Positions 33,401 to 43,371 of a stretch of 64,000 bases of DNA are shown here, piece by piece (positions within the stretch are counted from its first letter, which is position 1; every line of letters begins with the position of its first letter). This DNA comes from Azolla caroliniana. Its lineage: Eukaryota; Polypodiophyta. The stretch covers positions 1-64,000 of the forward strand of contig JBHGNT010000001.1 of the NCBI GenBank assembly GCA_043228905.1. The letters run 5' to 3'. A program made the position numbers and the translations under genes. Below the pieces are notes generated by a model. That model was not told the origin of the DNA. It did not search any database and saw nothing but the letters and a program-made list of their open reading frames with translations.

Positions 33401-36400
33401 ATTACTGCTGGATCTGCTTCAGTCTGATGATTTGCAAGAAGAACAACGTTATGCCCCTGCAGTGATAAATTTCACATTAATATACTAACAAAACATCATG
33501 TGTAAATATCTAACCCTATGTGTGTAAGTTTTACCAATGAGTACATATCTATATCCATGTCTACATCTAGATTCCATATGTATGTATATAGATATTCTAA
33601 ATTCTTCATGTCTTCATCCATTCTCTTGCATTCTCATACTACACACCCTCAAACTATCGATGCTTTGCCTCCATATCCAGAGGCAATTCTGCAGAGAGCT
33701 AGATGTGACATAAATATCAGCAAAGCCACATGGGCCAAGTGTCCAAATTATTTTATCTATGAGACTGTGGTCCAGTAAAACTAGACCTAGAATACTCTTC
33801 ACAGATGGCAGTAGGGGTTCTCTGGACCTTTCTGGCCAGTTCAGACAGCCCACTTTCCATGTGTCCACCCACTATCAATTTGAGGCTAGATCCAGAGGCA
33901 ATTCTGCAGAGAGCTAGATGTGACATAAATATCAGCAAAGCTACATGGGCCAAGTGTCCGACCTATTTTATCTATGAGACTGTTACCAATCCCTCCTTTC
34001 TATTATATTATCACAATTTGGCAACTAAAACTTGAACAACTATGAATGCTTGAAGCCACATAACAAAAAGCACCTTCAGTACACAGTAACTTATGATCTA
34101 TGAGGAAGACATATACTGTAGGCTCATCAACTTCTACCCTGCAAGTACTTGAATCAGGAGAAATGGCATGTCAAGGGCTAAAGCAAGGTATCACAGAAAT
34201 TCTGTTTGTACCCATTTTCTGTATTTAACAGATTTATCTATCTCTATGACTAGTCTTCCCCGAATACCTTTTACATATCGTATATCTGATTGAAGAATAG
34301 CATACCAGGTATGACGATATGCATCAACTATCATATAAGCACTCAAACCTATGAACAGATCTGGGGTCAAAACAATGATCAAAAACACACTAGCATTAGT
34401 CCAAATAAGTGCATGCTTGTTTTACACTTCCTGTCTACATTTCAAACAGATTAAACATAAAGTTTGACAGAAGAGGTATTAAGACAGAAATAAGGCATAA
34501 CAGTTTAGTCTGTTTCAATGAATAGATTGTATAGGCAAAATACCTGTTTCAAACGTTCTTCTATCTCGTCAAAGCGTGACAAGTTCCCCAAATAAGAATT
34601 CCTAAAAAAATGCATCAATGTCAAAATGATAAGTTGGAACACTGCGACTTTTGATCCATCAAGATTACTTACATTATGGATTGTACCTGAAGTTTATTAG
34701 GGGCCGAATGTAATTTTGACCAAATATGTAGTAATCATATGGTTCCCTAATTGCTTTATGATACGATGGGAATATGAATGGTTCCTGGACAGATAGATAT
34801 CCACTTGAGCTTTCAAATATAAGAGTGCCTACCAGGAATCGCAAAAGAGTATTACCGCACCTCAAACTGCAATAAGACTCGGTCAAGTACCGTGGACATG
34901 ATCTGCACGATGGTTTCTTGACTAGTGTGTCCTTCACTTACCTACAGAGAAGCGGAATCAAAAACTCTGTCTCTAAATTGCACCAGCAAGCACACACCTT
35001 ACAAAATGCAAGCTTGATCCATTGACCAGAGCCTTACAGCAGCTTTATAGTTGCGATAGAGCTCTTCCATTCCGAAGCCTGCTCTGGGTGGTATTCTCTT
35101 TGATTCAACTTCTTTCCGTACTCCCAAAAGCAGATCTAAGCGATTATTGTATAGATCATCCAATTAAAAACTAGCCAACAGAACAGATATAAATGGCAGA
35201 CATATTCCTATTTACGCATTACCAAGAATGTTAGTGCATCTTAAATCTGCATAATCATACAAAAAGTTTAAAACATTTAAGCCCTTAAAAACCAAATTCA
35301 AACATTAAGCTTCGGTTAAGTTAAAGCAATGACAAAATGCAACATTTTTATGTAAGGCTACAGTATAACATAAACCTAATCTCCAGGTTCCCATAGAATG
35401 AGCATATATGTACTTCTCAACATGGAGCAACAATCAAATTTCTAAACTGTGCAGATGATAGTGAGTTTGGTTTTGCAGAATACAATTTCCTTCATGTGAT
35501 GGGAGAAAATATGATCCTGCAGATGCAGGAACCATACAAAAGATCAGACCTCTTCACAATAAACTTTGGTGCCTCATAATATAGCAGGAAAAAAAGTTCC
35601 AATTCCAAAACTGTCTCTAGCAAGAGTTTCAAGTAACACAGACTGTTTCCTAATCAGATTTTTAAAATGAAGCAGAGCACTAACAAAACCGCGTTCCTGA
35701 TTGATTTGGTTAAGCAGAGTTGGGCAGTTCCAAAACTGTGATTGCACACAGAAACACAATCTTTTCGATGGGGATAGAGAAAACAAGGAAAAGATGCCAA
35801 AATTTAGGACTGAATGTTCCGAAATATTCTAAAGCACGTTTCTCATCAGGATGGAGTAAACAAGAAAAAAAGCAGTAATGTCTCACATTCATTCTAATGT
35901 AGGCTCCAGGTTTCATTTTTCCATCAATTCCGAGTAACCACCACGTTTCTGATTGCAAATCTCTCTGAGATGGCACATTGAGGAGAATATTTAGTAGGAT
36001 ACGAGGTTCCAAAACTGTCTCTAGCATGAGTTTCAAGCAACGCAGACTGCTTCCTGATCAGATTTTTAAAATGACGCAGAGCACTAACAAAACCGCATTC
36101 CTGGTCGATTTGATTAAGCAGAGTTGGGCAGTTCAAAAACTGTGATTGCACGCACAAAACACAATCTTTTCGATGGTGATAGAGAAAACAAGTAAACGAT
36201 GCCAAATTTTAGGACTGAATGTTCCGAAATATTCTAAAAAAGCACGTTTCTCATCAGGATGGAGTAAGCGAGAAAAAAGGCACTAATGTCTCACATTCTA
36301 ATGTAGGCCCCAGGTTTCAGTTTTCCATCAATTCCGAACAACCAATGTTTCTGACAGAGTGGAAAATCAAGGAAAAGCACAACAGTTTTACACCTAGATG

Positions 36401-36771
36401 GAAAACGCTAGCCCAAAATACTAACCTGCCTCAGATGCCACGTTCTGGAAGGTGTCTGAGTGGCCTGAGAAATTCTCATATGTATTCTCTGGAGCGGCGG
36501 CAGGTGTAGGCGCTGCACTTTCAGCTTGGAAACCGATCTTCGTTCCTAGAACATGAGATTTCAGCAGGGTCGGTCTTGAGCTCCTGATTCTGCCCTGAGG
36601 AAGAACAAAATGATGTAGTTTCCTCCCATTTCGTGTCGACGATAAGCTCGCAAAACTGTGGGGAGAGAATGGTGAGAATTCAGGTGGAGGAGGAAGAGGG
36701 GGAGGAGATGAGGCGTGCGACAGTGAGGAGGAGGTACGGAGGGAGGAAGGGGGAATTGAGAAAGAAGCCAT
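27406..36771 (-). CDS. ATS1: Plastid glycerol-3-phosphate acyltransferase (12 coding exons)
   Basis: The stromal enzyme moves an acyl group from acyl-ACP to sn-1 of glycerol-3-phosphate, the first step of plastid glycerolipid synthesis. Exons on the minus strand: 36771-36426, 35135-35038, 34941-34861, 34784-34687, 34601-34544, 33456-33355, 33280-33219, 33129-33019, 30539-30461, 30108-29989, 29842-29729 and 27537-27406. All have GT/AG borders and consistent phases, giving 467 codons without a stop. Residues 1 to about 80 are a Ser/Pro-rich transit peptide. NHQTEAD (236-242) is the catalytic H-x4-D block; AGDRV (265-269), YSKKH (288-292) and [10 protein letters not shown] (327-336) are the other conserved blocks with substrate-binding basic residues. 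The usual end, LSQPW, is in exon 12. The stop is unsettled: unspliced reading ends at 27288-27286, or a further intron starts at GTAAGC (27405). The gene looks functional. Confidence 0.93.
27640..27710 (-). mobile_element. Short LINE tail copy in intron 11
   Basis: aggaggccacagtgggctatgagatc resembles the shared LINE 3' end (ggccaaaaacagcccatgagac). Only about 70 bp are recognisable. Confidence 0.35.
28040..28300. repeat. Imperfect tandem duplication in intron 11
   Basis: tatatagggaagtt followed by taaaaccat occurs near 28066 and again near 28237, in blocks about 170 bp apart that both contain agtcttt(g/a)gctaatg. The remainder of intron 11 (27538-29728) has no recognised gene. Confidence 0.6.
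29519..29660. repeat. (GATA)n/(GGTA)n microsatellite, duplicated
   Basis: Two blocks, 29521-29600 and 29610-29680, each contain gatagatag.. gtaggtaggtag followed by atatatagatttatacatagatatgactcaagtttcatctttactatg. The second is a direct copy of the first with fewer GATA units. Confidence 0.85.
30600..31830 (-). mobile_element. LINE fragment inside intron 8 of ATS1
   Basis: The segment from about 30640 to 31250 matches the LINE end at 11750-12430 throughout (shared atattgt..ttttg, aaatctctagcatagg, gggaagcac, gagcccattt, aagaaagttgtgattgttctttg). Upstream on the minus strand, 31830-31500 gives RT-end sequence (for example [12 protein letters not shown]). It is in the same orientation as the gene, truncated and full of stops. 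An internal piece of about 210 bp is duplicated (starts at 31064 and 31275). It makes up about half of this 2479-bp intron. Confidence 0.75.
33676..33983. repeat. Direct duplication in intron 5 of ATS1
   Basis: tccagaggcaattctgcagagag.. to ..tttatctatgagactgt occurs at 33676-33768 and 33892-33983, a period of 216 bp with three or four differences. Confidence 0.9.
35570..36300. repeat. Tandem duplication of about 430-480 bp in intron 1 of ATS1
   Basis: Bases about 35590-35890 and 36005-36300 share long stretches in the same order: ccaaaactgtctctagca, cagactg(t/c)ttcctgatcaga, agcagagttgggcagttc, aaacacaatcttttcgatgg and aggactgaatgttccgaaatattcta. They differ by scattered changes. Confidence 0.85.
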
Positions 36772-36784
36772 GTAGTAAATATGT

Positions 36785-37054
36785 AGAGAGAGAGAGAGAG
36801 AGGAGGGAGGGAACGGCGCAGCAGGATGAGGAGGAGTTATATATGTATACTAGGGTTTATGCAGAAGATATGTATAGAAAGAGCGAGGAGTTCGGGTGGA
36901 AGGAAAAGGAGAGGAAAACAGTCAGTGGAGAGAGGGAGAGGGAGAGAGAGAGAAAGAAAGAAGATAAGGTCCGAATGAATCATGGGCACGCATCATCTCG
37001 ATTCTCGGTGATTTGCAGTCAGCCAGTCAGTCAGTCAGTCACTGGGTGGGTTGC

Positions 37055-37087
<33 letters not shown>

Positions 37088-37117
37088 GGTTGTGGTTGTT
37101 GTGGATACATACATACA

Positions 37118-37148
<31 letters not shown>

Positions 37149-37297
37149 GAGAGAATAATGAAAGACACGACGCAGAGGGAGAGAGAGAGAGAGAGACGCT
37201 GTGTGTGTGTGTGTGTGTGTGCGCGCGCGCGCGCGCGCGCGTGCTTGTGTATGTGGGGCGGGAATTGCTTACACGCCCATATACATACATACATACA

Positions 37298-37328
<31 letters not shown>

Positions 37329-37330
37329 GT
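36785..37330. repeat. Microsatellite cluster upstream of ATS1
   Basis: In about 550 bp just upstream of the ATS1 start: (GA)n at 36786-36803, 36936-36959 and 37179-37195; (CAGT)n near 37018-37041; (CAGA)n 37054-37089; (ATAC)n 37105-37147; (GT)n then (GC)n 37201-37243; and a second (ATAC)n 37280-37326. The 238-residue plus-strand frame across this region is only a translation of these repeats. Confidence 0.95.
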
Positions 37331-38722
37331 ACATGTGGTAGTAACATAGTAGTATGTATGTATGTACATACATATACATCATATGTACACCCACCCCACC
37401 CACGCAAACCCCTCCCTCCTCCATCCACAGCCACTTATTCTTTTGATCCACTCAATCACATGACCCTACAAAAGAATGACGCCTTGCTGTCCCCGAGCAT
37501 TCATTAAACACCACATAACCAAAAAAATCCAATACTCCACTCCCAAGGCCCAACTTTTCTTTCCCTATGTCAATATCACACATACTCAGTTTAGTTGTAG
37601 TCACGGCAATAACAATGCTACTTCTCTTTTCCTTGGCCTATCCAAAGAACTAGCTAGCCCTTAACGCTCTCTACATGGTATTCAATCGAACTCATCATGT
37701 CTAAGTTGTCGGCTACTCAAAAAGGCATCACGTTGATACTAGTTTTGAATGTTATGCAATCCACACAAACCTGGGCTTATAATCCCATTCTTTCCCACTA
37801 TCTTCTCAAGAATACTCTACAATGTCTTGTACTTTCCACAAGTAGTTGGTGCTCTTATGAGGACAACAAAGTGATACTTTGTTAGTACCTTTATTACATA
37901 GTTGATGAAATGTAGTCCGTGGTCACTAACAATGCTCTAATGGGCATCAAAATCAATGAATGATCCACTCAAAATGTACACAAAAACAATCCCAACGTTT
38001 GCCTCTCAGGTTAATGTAGTTTATGACACTTCAAATATTATATTCTTCTTTAACTTATATCAAGCAATGAAAGCAAGATATGGTATTTTTCATGCAAACC
38101 CATCTAAAAACCCCATGAGCTACCTCATCTCATTTGTATTTTTGTGCTCGAGGAGGCTCAATTGAAGCCATTAATGTTTCCCAATTATCACTCTTATTTG
38201 TTTGTGGATAGGGTGTCTTGTTCTTCTTCAATATTGGTCTCACACATCTCCAACCATTCTTCGATGTTATTAAAGTGATGCCTTTTGATAAACTCATTTG
38301 TATTCTGTTATCTCCATTTTGCCTCAACTGCTTTATGGAATATGCATAAGAGAAATCAAAGAGAGTATGAGAGTTACAGTTCAAATTCCATATATCAATA
38401 ACATACAAGTCCTTTAAGTTTTCCTCCTTTTAGGAATGAGCAAAGATCTTTTCTTTTCTGTTGGTAAATGCTCTTTTCGATAAACAAGTGGCTGACAAAG
38501 GTACTTGCCACCATTGTACATCCCATTAAAGCTTTTGTGTAATGGACGGTTAATTTACATATTTATATTGAATAAAGCTATCATCAATACAAACTTAGTT
38601 GATGTCGATGAACCTAACTAATTAGGTTTAGAGAACTACAAGGGTTTATATATGTTCATCCTATCGTGATTGCTTCCATGAGTATTGAATAGGCATTCGA
38701 TGGCTTAGCATGTAAGATCATA
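37331..38722. other. No gene seen
   Basis: AT-rich intergenic sequence with short frames. A 92-residue minus-strand frame at 38130-38408 shows no domain that I recognise. Confidence 0.4.
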
Positions 38723-38990
38723 TGTTACATGCATGACCATATAATATCACATGGTAAGATTGTACTGTAGTATTCTATCCACGTGGATAAAGTGTGAGGG
38801 TTAAACGAGAGTGTAAAGAAGGGAATGATTACTTTTAATCCTTGGGATTGAGATAACCCATTAAGGCCAAGTGCGAACTTGCCTAAGGGCTAGGTCTGGC
38901 TATAAATATGAGGCCTAGCTACCCTCATTTAATACATCATCGACTACATCGAGACTTTGCCTTGTGGTGGATCTATAAAGAACCATGATG
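38723..38990 (+). repeat. LTR-like dispersed repeat, copy 2
   Basis: Plus-strand counterpart of the block at 2975-3202. It starts TGTTACATGCATGACC, has ccacgtggataaagtgtgaggg and a clear TATAAATATGAGG at about 38901. The right end is uncertain (between 38936 and about 38996, where the next LTR begins). The length and the TATA box fit a solo LTR or a small terminal-repeat element. Confidence 0.5.
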
Positions 38991-38996
38991 ATTCTG

Positions 38997-39016
38997 TGTA
39001 GCGGAAGCACTGTATG

Positions 39017-39047
<31 letters not shown>

Positions 39048-39247
39048 CTCAAGATTACAGAAAAACAAAAAACTGTATTACAAGGAGACGAGAATGACCA
39101 ACAATAACTAAGTTACAAAAGGTTGGTTTAAATACCAGCTGATCTAGGACAAGTGCCCTTTCTACTAATTACAGAATTAGCCTAGTATATTGTCTAATGA
39201 CTAGTGTGAACACTGTCTCTATGGGAAGTTGAGTTCGATTCTCAACA
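38997..39247 (-). mobile_element. 3' LTR of the old copia element H
   Basis: On the minus strand it starts TGTTGAGAATCG at 39247, directly after the purine tract TTCGAAGGGGCA. It resembles LTR A in layout, with a TC tract and CA tract at 39009-39047. The lower end at 38997 is an estimate from the terminal CTACA. Bases 39248-39310 and 42919-43092 are the element's 3' non-coding region, rich in ttcggcttt motifs, split by element G. Confidence 0.65.
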
Positions 39248-39310
39248 TGCCCCTTCGAACACAACTTCCGGATGCTGAATGGTTATTTCGGTTCAGTCTT
39301 CGAAATACAG

Positions 39311-39954
39311 TGTCGCGAAGATGCGCATGCGTGCGTGCTTCGCTTGAGCCGGACCACCGGGGTCTCGGACCGAGGAGGAGGTTCGCAAATTTGTCCAAAA
39401 GACAATGATGTGAAATTAAGAGTCGAGGAAACACTATTACACTTGAAAAGATCGAAGATTTTTATACTTGAGAAGAAGATAGATGTCAAGAAGAGTATTA
39501 TATTATTATTGATGATGATGATGATGATCTCCAAATTGACCCCCCCTTACACAAGCCTTACAAGGGTTTTTATAGGTCTATCCATGCTTCTATCATGCAC
39601 AAAACCATGGGCTTGGATCCATGGTTTTTGGGCACACAGTTTTTCTTGTGCATGCACAAAACCATGGGCTTGGAACATGGTTTTGTGCACACGGTTTTGT
39701 ACGATTGTTTTCCTATGCCTTTTGAATATGAAAAGAAATACAAAAATATTTAAAGTACTTGGTAGTAGACCTAATGGTAAGATAAATGTCGCTTATCTTG
39801 GAGGTGCAAGGTTCAAATCTTGCTTGCACCCCTTTATATGCACTTGAATGCTACTAGGCCCTAGGATAATTTTCATATTTATAATCGTTTGTGTAATGTG
39901 GGTGGAACTACACTATTTCACAATTTCTCCCATTGGACACGCAACATCACGACA
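39311..39954 (-). repeat. 3' LTR of element G
   Basis: Contains the duplicated accatgggcttgga segment and the tRNA-like block at about 39755-39835. It is longer than the 5' LTR because of small insertions. Confidence 0.88.
39755..39835 (+). other. tRNA-like block with A and B boxes inside LTR G
   Basis: GTAGACCTAATGGTAAG (A-box-like) is followed about 30 bases later by GGTTCAAATCTTGC (B-box-like), and a 5-bp stem GCAAG/CTTGC forms a T-arm-like hairpin. No complete acceptor stem is visible, so it is not called as a tRNA gene. It recurs at 42715-42800. Confidence 0.6.
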
Positions 39955-40044
39955 TCCACCCCCACCAAACCGCACATCCTCCGACATGAAGAAAAGAGTG
40001 ATGTGGTGGACTCAAAGGTGGTTGGCCTTTGATTTCTTTCTTTC

Positions 40045-42270
40045 TTACGCCTCACTTGTGGTGGCCTTTGTCCTCCATTTTGAGCACATGCATTCCTTCC
40101 ACCCAAACCATCGTCGCCACCCAATTAACCATATCATTCGCTCGCCCTTCGTATTGCCATCACCACTTCTCATAGCCCCTTTTGCTCCTCCTAAGTGTAA
40201 CCCTTCATGCATCGTACATGTGCCGCCTTTGTCTCGACCATCTCCTTGGTCATCAAACTTCCTCCGATCGTCCTTTCTCATCTCATGCTTGCATTTCCTC
40301 ATGCTCAGCAGCCTCGACTGGGTGTCGTGGCTCCTCTGCTTTGACCTTCGGCTTGGTCGGCTCAACTTTTGTCTGGATAGGTCTCGACCAATCAGCTTCT
40401 GGCTTGGTCGGTCTTCTTCCGAATTCGCATTCGGCAGAATCATACTCAGACGATTGGCTTCCTTCTAGGTCGGCATCCGTCCGGGTTTCGGTTGGGTCGG
40501 GCCCGGTTTATCAGCTCTCGTCCGGGTCAGCTTACGTTCAGGTCGGAATACCAACCGCTGCATCTTCCATCCGGATTGTCTTCCGATTCTTCCTTTCTTG
40601 CCGCTCTCTAGCTCTTCATCAAACTCTATTGTAGCTTTGTTCTTGGCCTCCTTGTTGGCCACCATTCCTCCATATGTGATGGCTTCAACCCTCATCTCCT
40701 CGCTGTCACCTTCCATCTCTCAGGTCTTATGTTGGCTCTCGTGCACAATTGCCGAAGTCTCCGAAACCGGTGTGAGGGATCCCTTAGTTTGTGGTCATCG
40801 TCCTCATCGCCGCTTTGGTCCTTCGATTTCTTGCCGTCACCTTCCATCTCTCCGGTCTCACGTTGGCACTGGGCACAACTGCCGAAGTCTCAGGAACAAT
40901 TGTGGGGAGAACCTCGGCACCATCGGTCACCGTCTTTTCATCCATAGCCATCTTTCGCTCAACGTTGTTATTCGTATTGTCTTCAATATTTGCTTCCCCA
41001 CCACTTTCTGTCTCTTGGGTCTCATGTTGGCTCTCGGACGCAACTGCCCAACTCTCTAGATCAAGTGTTGGGAAAGTCTCGACACGGTCATCTGTCGTGG
41101 ACTCTTCTAGAGCCATCTGCGACTCGATGTCATTCCTCATGGCTACTGCCTCAATCACGTTGACCTCGCACTCTTCATCTCCCTTGATCACGCAAGCTTT
41201 GCTCATGCTTGCACCTTCATCACTGGATATTTCGGACACAACGTATGTTCTGAAATGCTCGTCCACTCTTAAAGCGGCATTTCCCGCTCTCGAGTCTCTA
41301 AGCTTTCTCTTGACCGTCGTTCCTCCGTAAGTCGAGAAGGTTCCACACCTTCTCCCGTTGTACTGTTGTACCGAACCCGGGCCTTCATATTGGCCGTATC
41401 CTTACTCCACCTTTGTTGGGAGGTCTCTTCTTCCCTAATCACCAATTGCCTCGGTTTTGGCTCCATTCTAGGCTTCTCTTTGGCCTTGACTTGCACCTTT
41501 AAACTCTCATATGCCTCTTTTACGAAGGCCTCTATGTCGAGTACCGACCTATCTCCCCACTTCGAGCTCTCTTCCTTTAGTGGTGGCACGTTGTTGCATG
41601 CCGTTCCTCTTTGATCTTCCCTCATGGGTCGTGACGATGTCGACAAGATTCCCATCTTCCTCTTGTCATGTCACCGGCATACTCTTTCAACTTCAGCCCA
41701 ATTCTCGGTGAGGCCATTTGCCCCATCATCATCTTCAAGTTGGATGCCAATTGCCTTCCTTTCCTTTCGATCAACCGACTTTACGAACATAAGGACTTTA
41801 CTCGTCCCTACCAATCCTTGATCCTGCTCTGAGAGTTCAGCGAAGCGACATTCAAACTCAACAAATGCATGCATAACACTCTGGTGGGTCTTCGTCGATG
41901 ACACCCATTGGTCAAACTCGTATAGACCTCATCCCTTTGGTTCTTCATAACCATATGCCTCTCGTAAAGCTTCTTCGAAGGACACCCACGAATCGTGAAG
42001 TTTTTGAAGCTCTTTCATCTCATTGTAGATTGGTTCGTCCACCACTCGGCAAAAGTACTCCAGCCTCATTGCTTCATTCACACCTCTCGAATCCATCTCG
42101 GCATTGTACGCATTTAGAAAATTTTGCACTTCGCCCCCGTTGAAACATCCGACTCGCTCGACCACGCTTTCGACAGCTTGTTGGGCCGCATCTCGTCTTT
42201 TCCCTTCTCTCCAAAATTCCATCATCATCTTTGCCATGGGCTTCATGAGATATTCCTCATCCATCTTCAT
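40045..42270 (-). pseudogene. Gag-type coding remnant of element G
   Basis: Successive minus-strand frames run in order. Bases 42270-41929 (..VERVGCFNGGEVQNFLNAYNA.., ..ALREAYGYEEP) are followed by 41904-41671 (..FVEFECRFAELSEQDQGL.., TSKVLMFVKSVD), a capsid-like gag. Then come charged, disordered frames at 41655-41269, 41266-40784 and 40443-40045 (..SQKLIGRDLSRQKLSRPSRRS..). Frame shifts separate the pieces. No zinc knuckle, DSG protease or reverse-transcriptase motif was seen. Confidence 0.65.
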
Positions 42271-42309
42271 CCTCCCCTACCGCTCTTCACATCGGGTTCA
42301 CCAAAAAGA

Positions 42310-42918
42310 TGTTGCGAAGATTGAGCGGGACCACTAGGGTCTCGAACCGGGGAGGAGGTTCGCAAATTTGTCCAAAAGACAACGATGTGAACGTAAGAGT
42401 TGAGGAAACACTATTACACTTGAAAAGATCGAAGATTTTTATACTTGAGAAGAAGATAGATGTCAAGAAGAAGAATAAGAAGAGTATTATATTATTATTG
42501 ATGATGATGATGATCTCCAAATTGACCCCCCCCTTACACAAGCCTTACGAGGGTTTTTATAGGTCTATCCATGCTTCTATCATGCACAACCATGGGCTTG
42601 GATCCATGGTTTTTGGGCACACGGTTTTTCTTGTGCATGCATTTGTGCACACTGTTTTGTACGGTTGTTTTCCTATGCCTTTTGAATATGAAAAGAAATA
42701 CATGACATTTTAAGTAGCCCTAATGGTAAGATAAATGTCTCTTATCTTGGAGGTCCTTATCTTGGAGGTGCAAGGTTCAAATCTTGCTTGCACCCCTCTA
42801 TATGCACTCGAATGCCATTAGGCCCTAGGATAATTTTCATATTTATAATCATTTGTGTAATGTGCGTGGAACTACACTATTTCACAATTTCTCCCATTGG
42901 ACACGCAACATCACGACA
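42310..42918 (-). repeat. 5' LTR of element G
   Basis: Direct copy of 39311-39954. It carries a small duplication of cttatcttggaggt inside the tRNA-like block at about 42739-42768, absent from the other LTR. Confidence 0.88.
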
Positions 42919-43092
42919 ACGGCTTTTCGGCTTTCGGGATCTTCGAACTTCGGTTATTCGGCTTTTTGGCTTTTCATCTTTCGAGATCTCAAGATCTTCG
43001 AACTTCAGTTGTTCGGCTTTTCGTGCTCCTTGTTCGGCTTGACTGTCTATTCGTACTTCGACTCCTCTGGTCGGTTTCGATCGACTGATCAG

Positions 43093-43371
43093 TTACTGTT
43101 CATCATCAAATACTTCTGTACTTCCCCTCAAGCGCGGTTGGTCAATGATCGAGAGACCAAGGTTCGTCGCGAATTGTTGCAGCTTGTCGATACCCAGGGC
43201 TTTTGTGAAGATGTCAACTACTTGAAGATTCATGCTGATATGTTATAAATCGACACTCCATCCTGAACGCGCTTACGGATGAAGTGGTAGTGCACTTTGA
43301 TGTGCTTAGTCCGCGCGTGGAACACAGGGTTCCGAGCCAGGTAGATATTGCTCATGTTGTCGAAGTATAGG
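43093..43371 (-). pseudogene. C-terminal RNase H end of old copia element H
   Basis: The minus strand encodes NIYLARNPVFHARTKHIKVHY and, after a frame change, VDIFTKALGIDKLQQFATNL followed by a stop at 43095-43093. These are the usual last motifs of a copia polyprotein. It is cut at 43371 by the LTR of element E. The remainder of H is not in the window. Confidence 0.85.

Larger units (their letters stand above)
39311..42918 (-). mobile_element. Element G: gag-only gypsy-like LTR retrotransposon
   Basis: The 5' LTR is 42310-42918 (609 bp) and the 3' LTR is 39311-39954 (644 bp), direct copies starting TGTCGTGATGTTGCG and ending CGCAACA or CGCGACA. On the minus strand the 5' LTR is followed within 5 bases by TTGGTGAACCCGATG, a likely primer site. 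The 3' LTR is preceded by the purine tract GGTGGGGGTGGA. The 2355-bp interior has only gag-type frames and no protease, integrase or polymerase. Flanks ACAG and ACGG (39307-39310, 42919-42922) may be a 4-bp target duplication with one change. Confidence 0.88.

Noticed and set aside
36633-37349. A 238-codon plus-strand frame
   Set aside because: It consists of GA, CAGA and ATAC microsatellite translation and lies antisense to exon 1 of ATS1.
38723-38941. Exact LTR ends with duplication TCATA/TCATC
   Set aside because: The TATA box would lie only about 35 bp from the proposed end, so the true end is probably further right; the match may be chance.
39755-39835. A tRNA gene
   Set aside because: Only the T-arm and promoter boxes can be formed; acceptor and anticodon stems are missing.
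39848-40468. A 206-codon plus-strand frame
   Set aside because: It is antisense to the gag-type interior of element G and starts within its LTR.
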